DNA from: Magnetofaba australis IT-1
GTDB taxonomy: Bacteria > Pseudomonadota > Magnetococcia > Magnetococcales > Magnetococcaceae
Assembly (NCBI RefSeq): GCF_002109495.1
Contig: NZ_LVJN01000012.1
Coordinates: forward strand, 26,137-90,136
Direction of reading: 5' to 3'
Length of the DNA: 64,000 nucleotides
A model generated the notes under the pieces. That model ran no database searches, was not told where the DNA came from, and saw only the letters and a list, made by a program, of their open reading frames with translations. Made by a program: the position numbers and the translations under genes. How positions within the stretch are numbered: position 1 is the stretch's first letter; each line of letters starts with the position of its first letter. Shown piece by piece: positions 41,952-51,381 of the stretch.

Positions 41952-42212
41952 CTACCTTTTCCCCTTGTTGGGCCGTTGGGTCAGGGCCGATCCGGCGGCG
42001 CTTTTTCCGGCCTTGCTGGTTCCCGGGCTCTTCAGCGCCTTGCTGGCGGCGGATGCCGCCTTGGAGCTGGTCACCTTGGCGTTGCCGGTTTGCGCCAGGG
42101 CGGAGCCTGCGGCGGACTTGGCCGCCTGGCTGGCGTTGGGATTGCGCAGCGTTTTGGAAGCCGCCGAGGCGGCTTTACTGCCGGTTCTTTCAGAGTTCTT
42201 TCGAGATGCCAT
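41952..42212 (-). CDS. Small Ala/Ser/Lys-rich repeat protein
   Basis: This 86-residue basic protein has two copies of a roughly 40-residue unit: GSKAASAASKTLRNPNASQA followed by AKSAAGSALAQ, and SSKAASAASKALKSPGTSKA followed by GKSAAGSALTQ. Composition resembles histone-H1-like or DNA-coating peptides, but no function is known. It lies 5 bases upstream of the antitoxin gene. I chose the ATG at 42212, which starts MASRKNSERTG. Confidence 0.65.
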   Translation of the reverse strand: MASRKNSERTGSKAASAASKTLRNPNASQAAKSAAGSALAQTGNAKVTSSKAASAASKALKSPGTSKAGKSAAGSALTQRPNKGKR

Positions 42213-42235
42213 GATGGGCTCCTGTGCCAATGATA

Positions 42236-42670
42236 TCACGCCTGTCCAGGCCGGGTTTCCATGAGGATGTCCATCTGGATCCTCTCCCACGGGTCGCTGG
42301 ACGCCTTGAGACCCGCGATGCGGGCCCGCAGGGTCTGGCCCCGGTCCAGCATCTGGGAGACCGCCACGTTGGCGGCCCGGGGGACGTAGCCCAGCTTTTG
42401 CCCGTTCCAGAGCACCATCACCGCCTTGCCGTTATAGGCGTTGTCCGCCTCTCGTTGCAGGTCCAGCGGCTGGCCTGTCCGCAGCCGGGACCAGAGCCGT
42501 TCTCCCTGGTGGTATTGGAACCCGGCCACCGGGGAGGTCTGGAGCAGCACCTCGACGGGTTGCATATCGGGTTCCACCCGGGGCTGGGCCACGCTGCTGC
42601 GCGCTCCGCCGAACAGGAGTGCGGCCAGTCCCGCGCCCGCTTTCAGGAATCTTCGTTTCGAGAGGTTCAT
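42236..42670 (-). CDS. Exported HIRAN-domain protein
   Basis: This 144-residue protein has a twin-arginine-like signal (SKRRFLKAGAGLAALLFGGA, cleavage likely after SVAQ near residue 29). A HIRAN domain follows (VAGFQYHQGERLWSRLRTGQ, LQREADNAYNGKAVMVLWNG, LGYVPRAANVAVSQMLDRGQ). HIRAN domains usually bind DNA ends within SWI/SNF helicases, so an exported stand-alone version is unusual. ATG at 42670 is preceded by GGAG. It lies between the toxin-antitoxin group and the R-M operon; a 206-bp gap (42671-42876) upstream holds no gene. Confidence 0.8.
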   Translation of the reverse strand: MNLSKRRFLKAGAGLAALLFGGARSSVAQPRVEPDMQPVEVLLQTSPVAGFQYHQGERLWSRLRTGQPLDLQREADNAYNGKAVMVLWNGQKLGYVPRAANVAVSQMLDRGQTLRARIAGLKASSDPWERIQMDILMETRPGQA

Positions 42671-42876
42671 GGTCGGTCTCCGTTGAAGGGGTTGCCTGTC
42701 CCTCTCCAACGCAACGCCCGGACCAATTGAAGCGCTTCTCTGTGAATGAACGACTTCTCTTTGTTCATCAGTATGTTGCAGTTCAGACCATGAATCGCCC
42801 GGCTCCCGGCTTTGCCATCACCCCATAAAGAAGTTTCTTATTCAAGAACATCGTTTACGGAGCGGCAGGCCGGCTA

Positions 42877-43101
42877 TCACGACTCCGAAGAGCCCGACCC
42901 TCCACCCGAGGAGGATTGCCCTTGTCCGGAAGGCTGGCCTTGCGGGGCTTGGGAACTGCCGGAGCCGCCCTGTGAAGAGCCCGGGCGCAGATTTCCCAGA
43001 CCATCGACGCTGCGGATCTCACCCCGCGCCATGGGCCGCATGTTCCCCAGCCCATCAACGCTTTCCCTCAACGGGACGACTCCTGATTTCTTTTCCGACA
43101 T
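42877..43101 (-). CDS. Small protein with repeated VDGLGN motif, Gly/Ser-rich tail
   Basis: This 74-residue protein contains ESVDGLGNMRP and RSVDGLGNLRP in tandem, then a Gly/Ser/Gln-rich low-complexity tail. GGAG lies at good spacing before the ATG at 43101. It begins 9 bases after the membrane protein gene and looks co-transcribed with the R-M operon. I do not recognise a family; the duplicated motif is the main evidence that it is a real gene. Confidence 0.5.
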   Translation of the reverse strand: MSEKKSGVVPLRESVDGLGNMRPMARGEIRSVDGLGNLRPGSSQGGSGSSQAPQGQPSGQGQSSSGGGSGSSES

Positions 43102-43110
43102 GGCGGTCTC

Positions 43111-43518
43111 CTAAAATATGGCTTGACAGATTTGATGTGCGCCCAGGATGAGAACAAAGCCAACGCCCGCCGCGAAGGACCAGAAGGCCCAGCCATCCAG
43201 ATGTTTCAGTGGCGTTGGCGTCTCATTCTTGGCCAAGCTCTCGAAGTAATCCGCGTTCTTCTGGAAGATCCTGACCACCGTGAACAGGCAGGTGGTGAAC
43301 GAAACCAGGGATGACGCGATCAGCAGTTTCTCTCCGATGGTGTCGATGGCCGCAAGGCTCAACGCGCCCATCAGCACAGGGATTGCGGCGGCGGAGAGGG
43401 TCAGGAGGCTCTTGTCGCGCTCCATCCGGGTCTGAATCCAGCCGTTCACGCACGCGGCATAGTAGAGGTTCTCCTGTTCAATCTGCTGGCTGCGCTGCCC
43501 TTCCTCCGTCATCTCCAT
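43111..43518 (-). CDS. Membrane protein at the 3' end of the R-M operon (SLATT-like)
   Basis: This 135-residue protein has a charged helical N-terminus (QQIEQENLYYAACVNGWIQT) and three predicted membrane segments: SLLTLSAAAIPVLMGALSL, LLIASSLVSFTTCLFTVV and FWSFAAGVGFVLILGAHQI. The N-terminal helix plus membrane helices recalls SLATT-type proteins thought to form effector pores in defence systems; this is a loose resemblance. ATG at 43518 overlaps the hsdS stop (TGATG), so it is translated with the type I R-M genes. Confidence 0.65.
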   Translation of the reverse strand: MEMTEEGQRSQQIEQENLYYAACVNGWIQTRMERDKSLLTLSAAAIPVLMGALSLAAIDTIGEKLLIASSLVSFTTCLFTVVRIFQKNADYFESLAKNETPTPLKHLDGWAFWSFAAGVGFVLILGAHQICQAIF

Positions 43519-44726
43519 CACAACTCCCCTCGGAAGGCGCGTTGGGTGAGGGATTCAAAGAGTTCGTTCGGTCTGCTCCAAGTAGACTCCATTCTCTCTT
43601 CAAGATCACGGATAGCCTGTACTGCTGAAGCAAATTGGAGCTGTAGAGGCAATGGTGGAACTCTCAACTCCAGGGATTTGATGATGCCTAGATTAAGTCC
43701 CGACATGATTGCTCCCCGGTTGGCATTTCCAATTTGCTTCAAGATTGCTGGGTGCCTGTGGATGGCATTGGAAATAAATTCGGGATGAGCTTTTCCCTTG
43801 TCCAACGAAATGGTTGCAAGGTGTTTGGTTGAAATGGCCGTAGGGATGGGGTCGGGAACAACGGCAGAGCGTCCGGTTGTGCCCATAATCGTTATTATCA
43901 CGTCGTTCGGTTTGACCGTGTAGCGTTTCAAATCGTCATATTTTTCCTCGGTAATGAAGCGTCTCTCCCCCCATGCAAACCGGTTCTGAACCGCGTTGTC
44001 GATACCAAGAACGGCAATGCCTTCATCAACGAACTCGGAATGTTTGAGGGCGCTACCAAATGGCCCCGTTCGCATGGATTGCCTGACAGGTGTTTCAGCA
44101 AGTGACTCAATCGTTTGTTCTGGCCAGCCAGAATATTCAGGATGCTTTGGCCCCACCATACTGAGGAAAGTACTTTGCAGTAACTGGTCGGCCAGCCCTA
44201 ACGCTTGGCGGCGCTTGCGGCGGATGGCGTCGGCCTTGTCCAGAATCGCCGCGATGCGCTTCTGCTCATCGAGGGAATCGGGGTAAATGACTGGAAATTC
44301 AGCCAACGCTTTAGGGCTCAACCTTGGCAGGTTAATCCCTGTGCATCGTGCTGTTGCAAAATCCACCAGTCGCTGCTGCCTGAGATAATGGAACAGATAA
44401 TCTCTATCCAGGCCGTTCTGTGGCCGGATCGGCAAAATATCAGTGCTGCATACACCGGAAAACTCGGGTCGGCTGATTTTCCTCAAATATGGCCGTAGCT
44501 TCCCATACAAAATGTGTTGGTCAGAAAATGAGAATTTCGTGCTCTTCAGCTCTGCTGACTGGGCATTCTGGACACCGATGAAGTTGCCTTCACCGTCCAC
44601 ATGCTCCAGTCCAACGTAATGGGCATCTGATGAAATCTGGTCCGGCTGAATCCCTTGACGTTCAATTTCAGCTACTCTTTTAAGTGGCTTCTGCTTCCAT
44701 CCTTGCGGCGTCTGGACCTGAATCAT
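43518..44726 (-). CDS. hsdS: Type I restriction-modification specificity subunit
   Basis: This 402-residue protein has two target recognition domains and two conserved helical spacers. The first spacer is [42 protein letters not shown]; the second half ends with [20 protein letters not shown]. The S subunit sets the bipartite DNA sequence recognised by the HsdM2S methylase. GC content falls inside both recognition domains (for example 43560-44130 and 44290-44690), as expected for swapped domains. Its ATG overlaps the hsdM stop. Confidence 0.93.
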   Translation of the reverse strand: MIQVQTPQGWKQKPLKRVAEIERQGIQPDQISSDAHYVGLEHVDGEGNFIGVQNAQSAELKSTKFSFSDQHILYGKLRPYLRKISRPEFSGVCSTDILPIRPQNGLDRDYLFHYLRQQRLVDFATARCTGINLPRLSPKALAEFPVIYPDSLDEQKRIAAILDKADAIRRKRRQALGLADQLLQSTFLSMVGPKHPEYSGWPEQTIESLAETPVRQSMRTGPFGSALKHSEFVDEGIAVLGIDNAVQNRFAWGERRFITEEKYDDLKRYTVKPNDVIITIMGTTGRSAVVPDPIPTAISTKHLATISLDKGKAHPEFISNAIHRHPAILKQIGNANRGAIMSGLNLGIIKSLELRVPPLPLQLQFASAVQAIRDLEERMESTWSRPNELFESLTQRAFRGEL

Positions 44727-46239
44727 CCCACCATCCCCCGCAGCTCTTCCAGATCGGCCATGATCTCCCGCTCCAGCTCCATCATCCGATCCAGGATCTC
44801 CCCGGGCGGGTCGTATTGCTCCTCTTTGTAAACCGTCTCCTTGTAGCGGTTGATGGAGAGGTCATATTTGCCATCGCCGCGAATCTCGGCCACGGGGACG
44901 CAGAACGCCTTGGCGGTACGGTCGGTGAGCTTTTTCGGGTCGCGGGCCTTCCACTGCGCCAGCAGGTCCGGCAGGTCATCCTTGTCCGGCGTCGGGGTGC
45001 GTTTGTCATCCAGGCTGAAGCCGTCGGCCAGCACGTCATAGAAAAAGACCTGATCGGTCTTGCCGCCCTTGGTGAAGACCAGCACCGCCGTGGAGACGCC
45101 GGCATAGGGACGGAAGCAGCCGGACGGAAGCGAAATCACCCCCTCAAGCTGGTTGTCGTCCACCAGGATGCGGCGCAGGTCCACATGGGCCTTGGAACTA
45201 CCAAAAAGAACCCCGTCCGGGACGATGGTGGCGGAGCGCCCGCCCAGGCGCAGCATGCGCAGGATGAGGGTGACGAACAGCAACTCCGTTTTTTGGTTTT
45301 TACCTGGCCCAGCAGGGTGTTGTGGACATCCTCGAAATCCAGGCTGCCCTTGAAGGGGGGATTGGCCAGGATCACGTCGAAGGCGTCCGCCGCCATCTTC
45401 GGATAGCGCTCCGGGAAGGTGTTGCTCAGGGTGTCCTGATAATGGATATCCGGGGCGTCGATGCCATGGAGCAGCAGGTTCATGGCGGCGATGCGCAGCA
45501 TGGTGACGTCGAAGTCAAAGCCCCGGAACATGCGGCGCTGGATGTGCTCCCGGTGGGGCTCCAGCAGGTCGCCGTGGTAGATCTTTTCCCCGGTCTCCGG
45601 ATCGGTCTCCACCATCTCCGGGGAGGTGTATTCCCGCATCAGGTACTGCATCGCCTCCACCAGGAAGCCGGCGGTGCCGCAGGCGGGATCCCCCACCACC
45701 TCGTCGGGGCGCGGCGCGACCATCTCCACCATGGCGCGGATCACATGGCGCGGGGTGCGGAATTGGCCGTTGATGCCCGCCGTGGTCAACTTGCCCAGCA
45801 GATACTCGTAGAGATCCCCCTTGGTGTCCCCGGCGGTGAGCGGCAGGGCGTCGATCATCTCCACCGCCTTCACCAGCAGGCTGGCCTTGGCGATCATCAA
45901 CTGGGCCTCTTTCATGTACTCGCCGAACTCGGCCCCATCCACCGCCACCTTCTTGAAGTGGGGAAAGACCCGGTCCCGCACCAGGGGCAGCATCTCCTCC
46001 GCCCCCAGGTGCTTAAAACGGGACCAACGCAGATCCTGCTCGGTTTCATTGAAATTGCGGCGGCCTTGGCGGCCCGTGCGGGCGTCGCGCTTCTCGTTGC
46101 GGGACTCGGCGATATCCAGCAGCCGGGCGAACATCAAAAACGAAATCTGCTCGATGACGGTGAGCGGATTGGTGATGCCGCCGGTCCAGAACTCTGTCCA
46201 AAGTTTGTCCACTTTTGATTTCAACTCACCGGTGATCAT
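44723..46239 (-). pseudogene. hsdM: Type I methyltransferase HsdM, frameshifted
   Basis: The methyltransferase is split in two frames. The first (start 46239) has [20 protein letters not shown], the SAM-binding [14 protein letters not shown] and catalytic NPPF ([20 protein letters not shown]). It derails after LLGQVKTKK. The second frame continues with [20 protein letters not shown] and runs to 44723. The break is at a run of six A on the minus strand (plus T run 45289-45294): one extra A restores a continuous protein of ~505 residues. It may be a true mutation, a sequencing error, or rescued by slippage. Without HsdM the R-M complex should not form. The start overlaps hsdR. Confidence 0.88.
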
Positions 46240-49200
46240 GCGGTTGTTCTCGCTTCTTGCTGTGCAGGGGGTTTGAAGGCTTCCAGGATGGCGATGAGGT
46301 CATCCATCTGCGCCTCGTCGCGGAAAACGCCATCGGGGCCTTCGCTGTCCACGGTGGTGAACGGCGGCTCATAGAGCCGGTCGATGGCGATGACGCCGAA
46401 CTTGCTGATGTGGTTCTTGAGCAGCCCCAGAAAGCGGATCTGCCGGGCGTTCAGCTTGGGATGGCGGCGGACGAAATCGGCGAAGTGCTGTTCCACCGCT
46501 GCCGCGTCCATGCCGATGATGGAGCGCAGAATCTGCGCGAGCCCGCCGGCGGTGTCCTGGTAGAACTCCAACAGGATGTTCAGGTCCACGTCGGGCCGTT
46601 CGGTGTGAATCAAGGCGTTCAGGGCGTTCAGGTCCGCCTCGGTCACCGGCTCCCCGGCGCGGATCTTCCTCAGGGTGGGGTTGCTCTCGAACAGAGGCGC
46701 GAGAACCTCCTCCACCCGCTTGCGGTAGGCGGCCAGGTCGTTGGCGGTGATGTTGGCCTTGCGATGGGCGAACTCCACGCCGCCGTCGGTCACATCCACC
46801 ACCTTCGTCTGCTGGACGACAGGCGCGCCAGGGCGGCGGTGATGCATGATGCCGCGCAGCTCCTGACGTTTGGCCTCCAGATCCGCCACCGTCACCCCGG
46901 TCCAGAAGGCGGGATCCTTGAAGGTCTTAATGACTTCGCCCTTCTCCCGTACCGGGTTCAGGTGCATCTGGAGCTGGGCCACCTGATCCAGGGCTTGATC
47001 CCGGTAGTCCTCGAAGCGGCTGGTTTTTTTCAACAGTTCGATCTGCATGAGCGCGATCAAACGATCAAATTGCCAGGCGGCGGAGTGGTCGCGGATGTCG
47101 ATCCACTGCATCAGCGGGGCCATGGTCTGGCGCAGCATGATCACCGTTTCCGGGGCGAACTGCTCCAGAACGTGGGCCTGCTGGACGGTGCGCTTCTCCC
47201 GCCACTTCTCCCGCACGGCGATGGTCTCCTCGGGCAGGGCGGCCAGATCCCTGGCCAGAAGTTCCACCGCCAGGGTAAAGGCCGCCGGTTCGGACTGGTC
47301 CAGGGTGGTCTCGGCCAGGTCGATACGGGCCTCGAACACCTGCTGCATGAGGGATTTGGAGGGAGCCGGGTCGGCCTCTTCAAACTCTTCGGCGAAGAAT
47401 TCGAAGTTGCCCCAGTGGTCGAAGATGCGGAAGTGGCGCTTGTGCTGGCCGGGGCCGAACAGGTCCGGACAAAGCCGGGTGCCGCGCCCGATCATCTGCC
47501 AGAACTTGACCCGGGACTTGACCGGCTTGGCAAACACCAGATTCACCACCTCGGGCACGTCGATGCCGGTATCCAGCATGTCCACCGAGATGGCGATGGT
47601 CAGCCCTGGGTTGGAGCCCACCCCCTTGAAGTCGTCGATCAACTGTTCGGCGCGGGGGTCGTAGTTGTCGATCACCTGGCAGAAGCCTCCGCCATACTGG
47701 GGATACAGCTCATCGAAGAGCTGGGAGAGCAGCACCGCATGGTTGTGGTTGCGGGCGAAGACGATGGTCTTGCCGGGATGGGATCCGGTGGCCTCCCGCA
47801 GGCCGTTTTCCATCAGGTTGCGCAAGACGTGTTTGTTGGTGTCCTTGTTGAACACCGCCTTGTCCACCTGCTGGGCGTCGTAGTCGAAGGATTCCGGATC
47901 CTCGCCGTCGTCCTCCAACTGCTGGCGCTGCTCCTCGCTCAACTGCTCGTACTTGATCCCCCGGCGCAGGAACTCGGTGGTGTGGGTGAACAGCTCGAAG
48001 GGGACCAGATGCCCTTCCTCCACGGCGCGGGAAAAGTCGTAGTTGAAGGTGGGATCGTCATCCTCGCAACCGAACAGCTTGAAGGTGTTGCGGTTGATCA
48101 TCCCCACCGGGGTGGCGGTCAGTCCCACCTGAAGGGCGTCGAAGTAGAAGAAGAGATCCCGATACCGGTTGTAGATGCTGCGGTGGGATTCGTCGGCGAT
48201 GATCAGGTCGAAGAAACCCACGTCGAAGGTCTCGAAGACCTTCATCATGGCCGGATAGGTGGCCAGATAGATCCGCTTGTCCCGATCCTTGGCCGTGTGG
48301 CGGCCCACCACCACCAAGGGCTCGTTGAGGAAGTCGGCGTAGGCGTTCTTGGCCTGTTTGCGCAGCTCCTTGCGGTCGCACAGGAACAGCACCCGCTTCA
48401 CCCAGCCGGCGCGGATGAGCGCATCGGTCAGCGAGATGGCCACCCGGGTCTTGCCGGTGCCGGTGGCCTGGACCACCAGGGAGCGGCGATGGCGGGCGGT
48501 GAAGCGTTCGCAGACCCGCTTGATGGCCTCCAACTGATAGAGCCGGCCCGCGATTTCGGAGGGCTGAATTTCATCCAGCTCCCGGCGGCTGATGCGCTGG
48601 AAGGTCACGAGGTATTGCAGGCTATCCTTGGAGTAGAAGCCATACAGCTTGCGCGGCGGGTAACCGCCGGCGTCATCCCAGATCCAGATGTCGAAGCCGT
48701 TGGTATAGAAGATCACCGGTCGCTGGCCGTGCATCTTCTCCAGGCCATCGGCGTAAAGCTGGGCCTGCTTGCGGCCCAGTTCGGCGCTCTTGGCCGTCTT
48801 CTTGGCCTCCACCACCGCCAGGGGCTTGCCGTCGTCGTTCCACAGGACGTAATCGGCGTAACCCTTGCCGGTCTGGGTCGGCTGATGGTCAACCTCCACC
48901 TCCTGGCCGACCTCATCCGCCTGGGTGACGCGCCAACCGGCGGTGGCCAGTTGGCTGTCGATCAGACGGGCGCGGGTGGTGGCCTCATCGAAATTCAAGG
49001 CATCGGCGGCATGGCGGCCGGACTGGATGAGCGCTTCCAACTCGCCCGCCTTGAGTTCAGCGGTTTGCGCCTTCTCCCGGGCCGCGTCCAACTCCTCCAG
49101 GAGCGCCTGCATCTGCGCTTCCTGGGCGGCCAACTGCTCCAGAACCGTCTTCTTTTCCCGCTTGAGCTGGGAACGGGCTTCGCCCGCTAGGCCACCCGAG

Positions 49201-49628
49201 GGCGGATCCTGGTAGGCGTCCAGGTCGGTGGTTTTGCCCTGGCCACTGGTCACGAAGATCCAGCGGCCCACCTCGTGAGACTCCTTGAGCAGCCACAGCG
49301 CGGTGTCGGTGGAGGCCTTCTCGCCATGGGCCGCCTTGTTGCCGTGAATCCGGATGGCGTGGAGCTTGTCCACCACCACCTTGGGCACGGCGGTCTGAAA
49401 CGCATGCTCATTGAGAAGATCGTTCAGATTGGGCTTGAACGGCTTGGGGAAGCCGGCCCGGTCGTAGATCCACAGGACGAGCTGTTCCGCGAACGCGCGC
49501 AGCTTCACCTGGCTGCTTGCGGGATCGGGATGGGCATAGCTTTCGGCAAAGCCACCCAATTCCGCCAGCTGCGGCCAGGAGGGGCGCAGGAATTCGAAGT
49601 TCAGCGATTTCATGATTGAGCGTTCCAT
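46236..49628 (-). CDS. hsdR: Type I restriction endonuclease subunit R
   Basis: This 1130-residue protein has an N-terminal DUF4145-like region ([15 protein letters not shown]), a coiled coil, and the HSDR_N nuclease with [20 protein letters not shown] giving the PD-(D/E)XK residues. SF2 motor motifs follow: [26 protein letters not shown], and [13 protein letters not shown]. It translocates DNA and cuts when blocked. [10 protein letters not shown] at 49613 is the family's usual start; the ATG at 49628 adds five residues. It appears intact even though hsdM is broken. The stop overlaps the hsdM start. Confidence 0.95.
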   Translation of the reverse strand: MERSIMKSLNFEFLRPSWPQLAELGGFAESYAHPDPASSQVKLRAFAEQLVLWIYDRAGFPKPFKPNLNDLLNEHAFQTAVPKVVVDKLHAIRIHGNKAAHGEKASTDTALWLLKESHEVGRWIFVTSGQGKTTDLDAYQDPPSGGLAGEARSQLKREKKTVLEQLAAQEAQMQALLEELDAAREKAQTAELKAGELEALIQSGRHAADALNFDEATTRARLIDSQLATAGWRVTQADEVGQEVEVDHQPTQTGKGYADYVLWNDDGKPLAVVEAKKTAKSAELGRKQAQLYADGLEKMHGQRPVIFYTNGFDIWIWDDAGGYPPRKLYGFYSKDSLQYLVTFQRISRRELDEIQPSEIAGRLYQLEAIKRVCERFTARHRRSLVVQATGTGKTRVAISLTDALIRAGWVKRVLFLCDRKELRKQAKNAYADFLNEPLVVVGRHTAKDRDKRIYLATYPAMMKVFETFDVGFFDLIIADESHRSIYNRYRDLFFYFDALQVGLTATPVGMINRNTFKLFGCEDDDPTFNYDFSRAVEEGHLVPFELFTHTTEFLRRGIKYEQLSEEQRQQLEDDGEDPESFDYDAQQVDKAVFNKDTNKHVLRNLMENGLREATGSHPGKTIVFARNHNHAVLLSQLFDELYPQYGGGFCQVIDNYDPRAEQLIDDFKGVGSNPGLTIAISVDMLDTGIDVPEVVNLVFAKPVKSRVKFWQMIGRGTRLCPDLFGPGQHKRHFRIFDHWGNFEFFAEEFEEADPAPSKSLMQQVFEARIDLAETTLDQSEPAAFTLAVELLARDLAALPEETIAVREKWREKRTVQQAHVLEQFAPETVIMLRQTMAPLMQWIDIRDHSAAWQFDRLIALMQIELLKKTSRFEDYRDQALDQVAQLQMHLNPVREKGEVIKTFKDPAFWTGVTVADLEAKRQELRGIMHHRRPGAPVVQQTKVVDVTDGGVEFAHRKANITANDLAAYRKRVEEVLAPLFESNPTLRKIRAGEPVTEADLNALNALIHTERPDVDLNILLEFYQDTAGGLAQILRSIIGMDAAAVEQHFADFVRRHPKLNARQIRFLGLLKNHISKFGVIAIDRLYEPPFTTVDSEGPDGVFRDEAQMDDLIAILEAFKPPAQQEARTTA

Positions 49629-49656
49629 ATCGGGGGTAAGAGCAACGGGGATGCCA

Positions 49657-51168
49657 TCATGCCTTCACCCCATATTTTTTCATCCAGTTGGTCAAAGTCT
49701 GGTAGCTGGCCAGTCCCAGGAGTTCGGCGGCGCGGGTCTTGTTGCCCGCCGTCTTCTCCAGGGCCTGCTCCAGGTAATGGCGAGAGATGCGATCAATAAT
49801 CCCTGGCAGGTCAATGCCTTGTAAAATATCGAGAGCGAGGATGTTTTCGTCGCGCTGGCTGCCCTTGGGCGCAGGGAACAGGGAGTCCCGCACATCCTCC
49901 AGGCGGATGGTGGAGCCGGTGGACCAGACCACGGCCCGGCGCAGGGTGTTCTGCAACTCCCTCACATTGCCCGGCCAGTCGTGTTTCATGAGAACGTTTC
50001 TTGCGTTCACAGAAAGTTTCTTATGCTCGAACCCCGGCTCCGTTTCGCTCTCCCGGTTGATCTGCTCCAGCAGGTGGTCAACCAGGGGGCCAAGATCCCC
50101 AGGGCGTTCCCGCAGAGGGGGCAGGAGCAGGACGATCACCGCCAGCCGGTAGAACAGATCCTCCCGGAACCGTCCCTGGGCAACCTCCTCGGTGAGGGTC
50201 CGATTGGTGGCGGCGATGATGCGCACATCCACCGGGGTGGGCGTGGTGGATCCCACCCGGACGATCTCACCTTCCTGGATGGCGCGCAGAAACTTGACCT
50301 GGGAGGGCGCTGGCAGTTCGCCTACCTCGTCCAGGAACAGGGTGCCGCCATGGGCCGCCTCGAAGTATCCGGTCCGAGCGGCAGCCGCTCCGGTGAACGC
50401 GCCTTTCTCGTGACCGAAGAGTTCGGACTCCACCAATTCCGGAGAGATGGCCCCGCAGTTGACGGCCACGAACGGCTTGTCCCGCCGGGGACTGGCCCGG
50501 TGAATGGCGCGGGCCAGCAGCTCCTTGCCGGTGCCGGATTCGCCTTCGATCAGCACGGGAATGGACCGGGGAGCCACGCGGCGGGCGCGGGCGATCACCC
50601 GCTTCATGCCGGGGCTGCGATGGATTATGCTGGAAAACTCCGGCGCTTCGGGTGGCAGGCCGGCGGTAAGGCGCTCCAGCTCCTCATCAGGCTTGCGCAG
50701 CAGGTCGGGGATGAAGTCAGCGGAGATGTCAAACGGCACCGAAGCGGTGCGCACCCCATGCTCACGGGAGGATTCGATCAGCTCCGCCGGGAAGCGGGTT
50801 TTGGCCAGGATGATCCACACCGCCGCCATGGCTGGCGTGCCGGGGCTCAGGTGAAAAGTCAGTTCAGCATGGCCACGGTTGTTTTTGATGGCGTCGGAGA
50901 CCACCCGGGTGGCACTCTCATAGATGTCGCCGAAATGGACCGGGCTGGTAAGTGTGACGAAGTGGGGGGCGATTTCAACGGGGTGTTGCGCCTTGAGCCA
51001 TTCCATATAGGGCTCGGCTTCCTCCCGGGGATAATCGCAGAGCAGCTCCAACCGGGCAAAGTCACGGGCACCAACCGCCTGGGCAATGGGGCCCAGCCCC
51101 ACACGCTCCGATTGGGTTCGTGCGTTCAGGTCGGTTCTGCCAAGCCAACTGATCAGGGTCTTCACCAT
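49657..51168 (-). CDS. CARF-like sigma-54-dependent transcription activator
   Basis: This 503-residue regulator has an N-terminal Rossmann/CARF-like sensor (MVKTLISWLGRTDLNA; TFHLSPGTPAMAAVWIILAK, 105-123). A sigma-54 AAA+ domain follows with Walker A GESGTGKE (209-216), GAFTGA loop (256-261) and LFLDEVGELP. The C-terminal Fis-type HTH is DLPGIIDRISRHYLEQALEK, TAGNKTRAAELLGLASYQTL. The layout is that of RtcR, whose CARF domain senses an RNA end product. The start at 51168 fits the usual family beginning; upstream in-frame starts at 51180 and 51264 exist. It is divergent from SIR2-HerA, whose promoter is sigma-54 type. Confidence 0.88.
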   Translation of the reverse strand: MVKTLISWLGRTDLNARTQSERVGLGPIAQAVGARDFARLELLCDYPREEAEPYMEWLKAQHPVEIAPHFVTLTSPVHFGDIYESATRVVSDAIKNNRGHAELTFHLSPGTPAMAAVWIILAKTRFPAELIESSREHGVRTASVPFDISADFIPDLLRKPDEELERLTAGLPPEAPEFSSIIHRSPGMKRVIARARRVAPRSIPVLIEGESGTGKELLARAIHRASPRRDKPFVAVNCGAISPELVESELFGHEKGAFTGAAAARTGYFEAAHGGTLFLDEVGELPAPSQVKFLRAIQEGEIVRVGSTTPTPVDVRIIAATNRTLTEEVAQGRFREDLFYRLAVIVLLLPPLRERPGDLGPLVDHLLEQINRESETEPGFEHKKLSVNARNVLMKHDWPGNVRELQNTLRRAVVWSTGSTIRLEDVRDSLFPAPKGSQRDENILALDILQGIDLPGIIDRISRHYLEQALEKTAGNKTRAAELLGLASYQTLTNWMKKYGVKA

Positions 51169-51299
51169 GCCATGTGCCATAAGAAAGTGACTGAAACCAG
51201 AAATGATTTTGTGGGTTCCGACCTCTGGAGTCAACCGTGACCGGCGACCAAGTGGCGCAACCATCAGGTTTTACGGCATAATCGTCATCCATTAACCTG

Positions 51300-51314
51300 T
51301 GGCATGGGATCTGC
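51300..51314 (+). promoter_or_regulatory. Sigma-54 (-24/-12) promoter for SIR2-HerA
   Basis: TGGCATGGGATCTGC matches TGGCACG-N4-TTGC at all key positions: GG (51301-51302) and GC (51313-51314) are 12 bases apart. It points to the SIR2 ATG 68 bases downstream, and a sigma-54 activator gene lies divergently next to it. Confidence 0.8.
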
Positions 51315-51381
51315 GATAATGGCGGGAACCACCCATTTGGAACAGTCCCCACAGTATTTTGAAGTGATGTAAGGAGTCAGG

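Noticed and set aside
46257..49190. A 977-codon plus-strand open frame opposite hsdR
   Set aside because: It is the antisense shadow of hsdR: high-GC codons keep the reverse frame open. It has Gly/His/Leu-rich composition, no motifs and no ribosome site.
51265..51299. CAGGTT/AACCTG inverse pair as activator binding site for the sigma-54 promoter
   Set aside because: The arms are only 6 bases and immediately abut the -24 box; too weak to call as an enhancer site.
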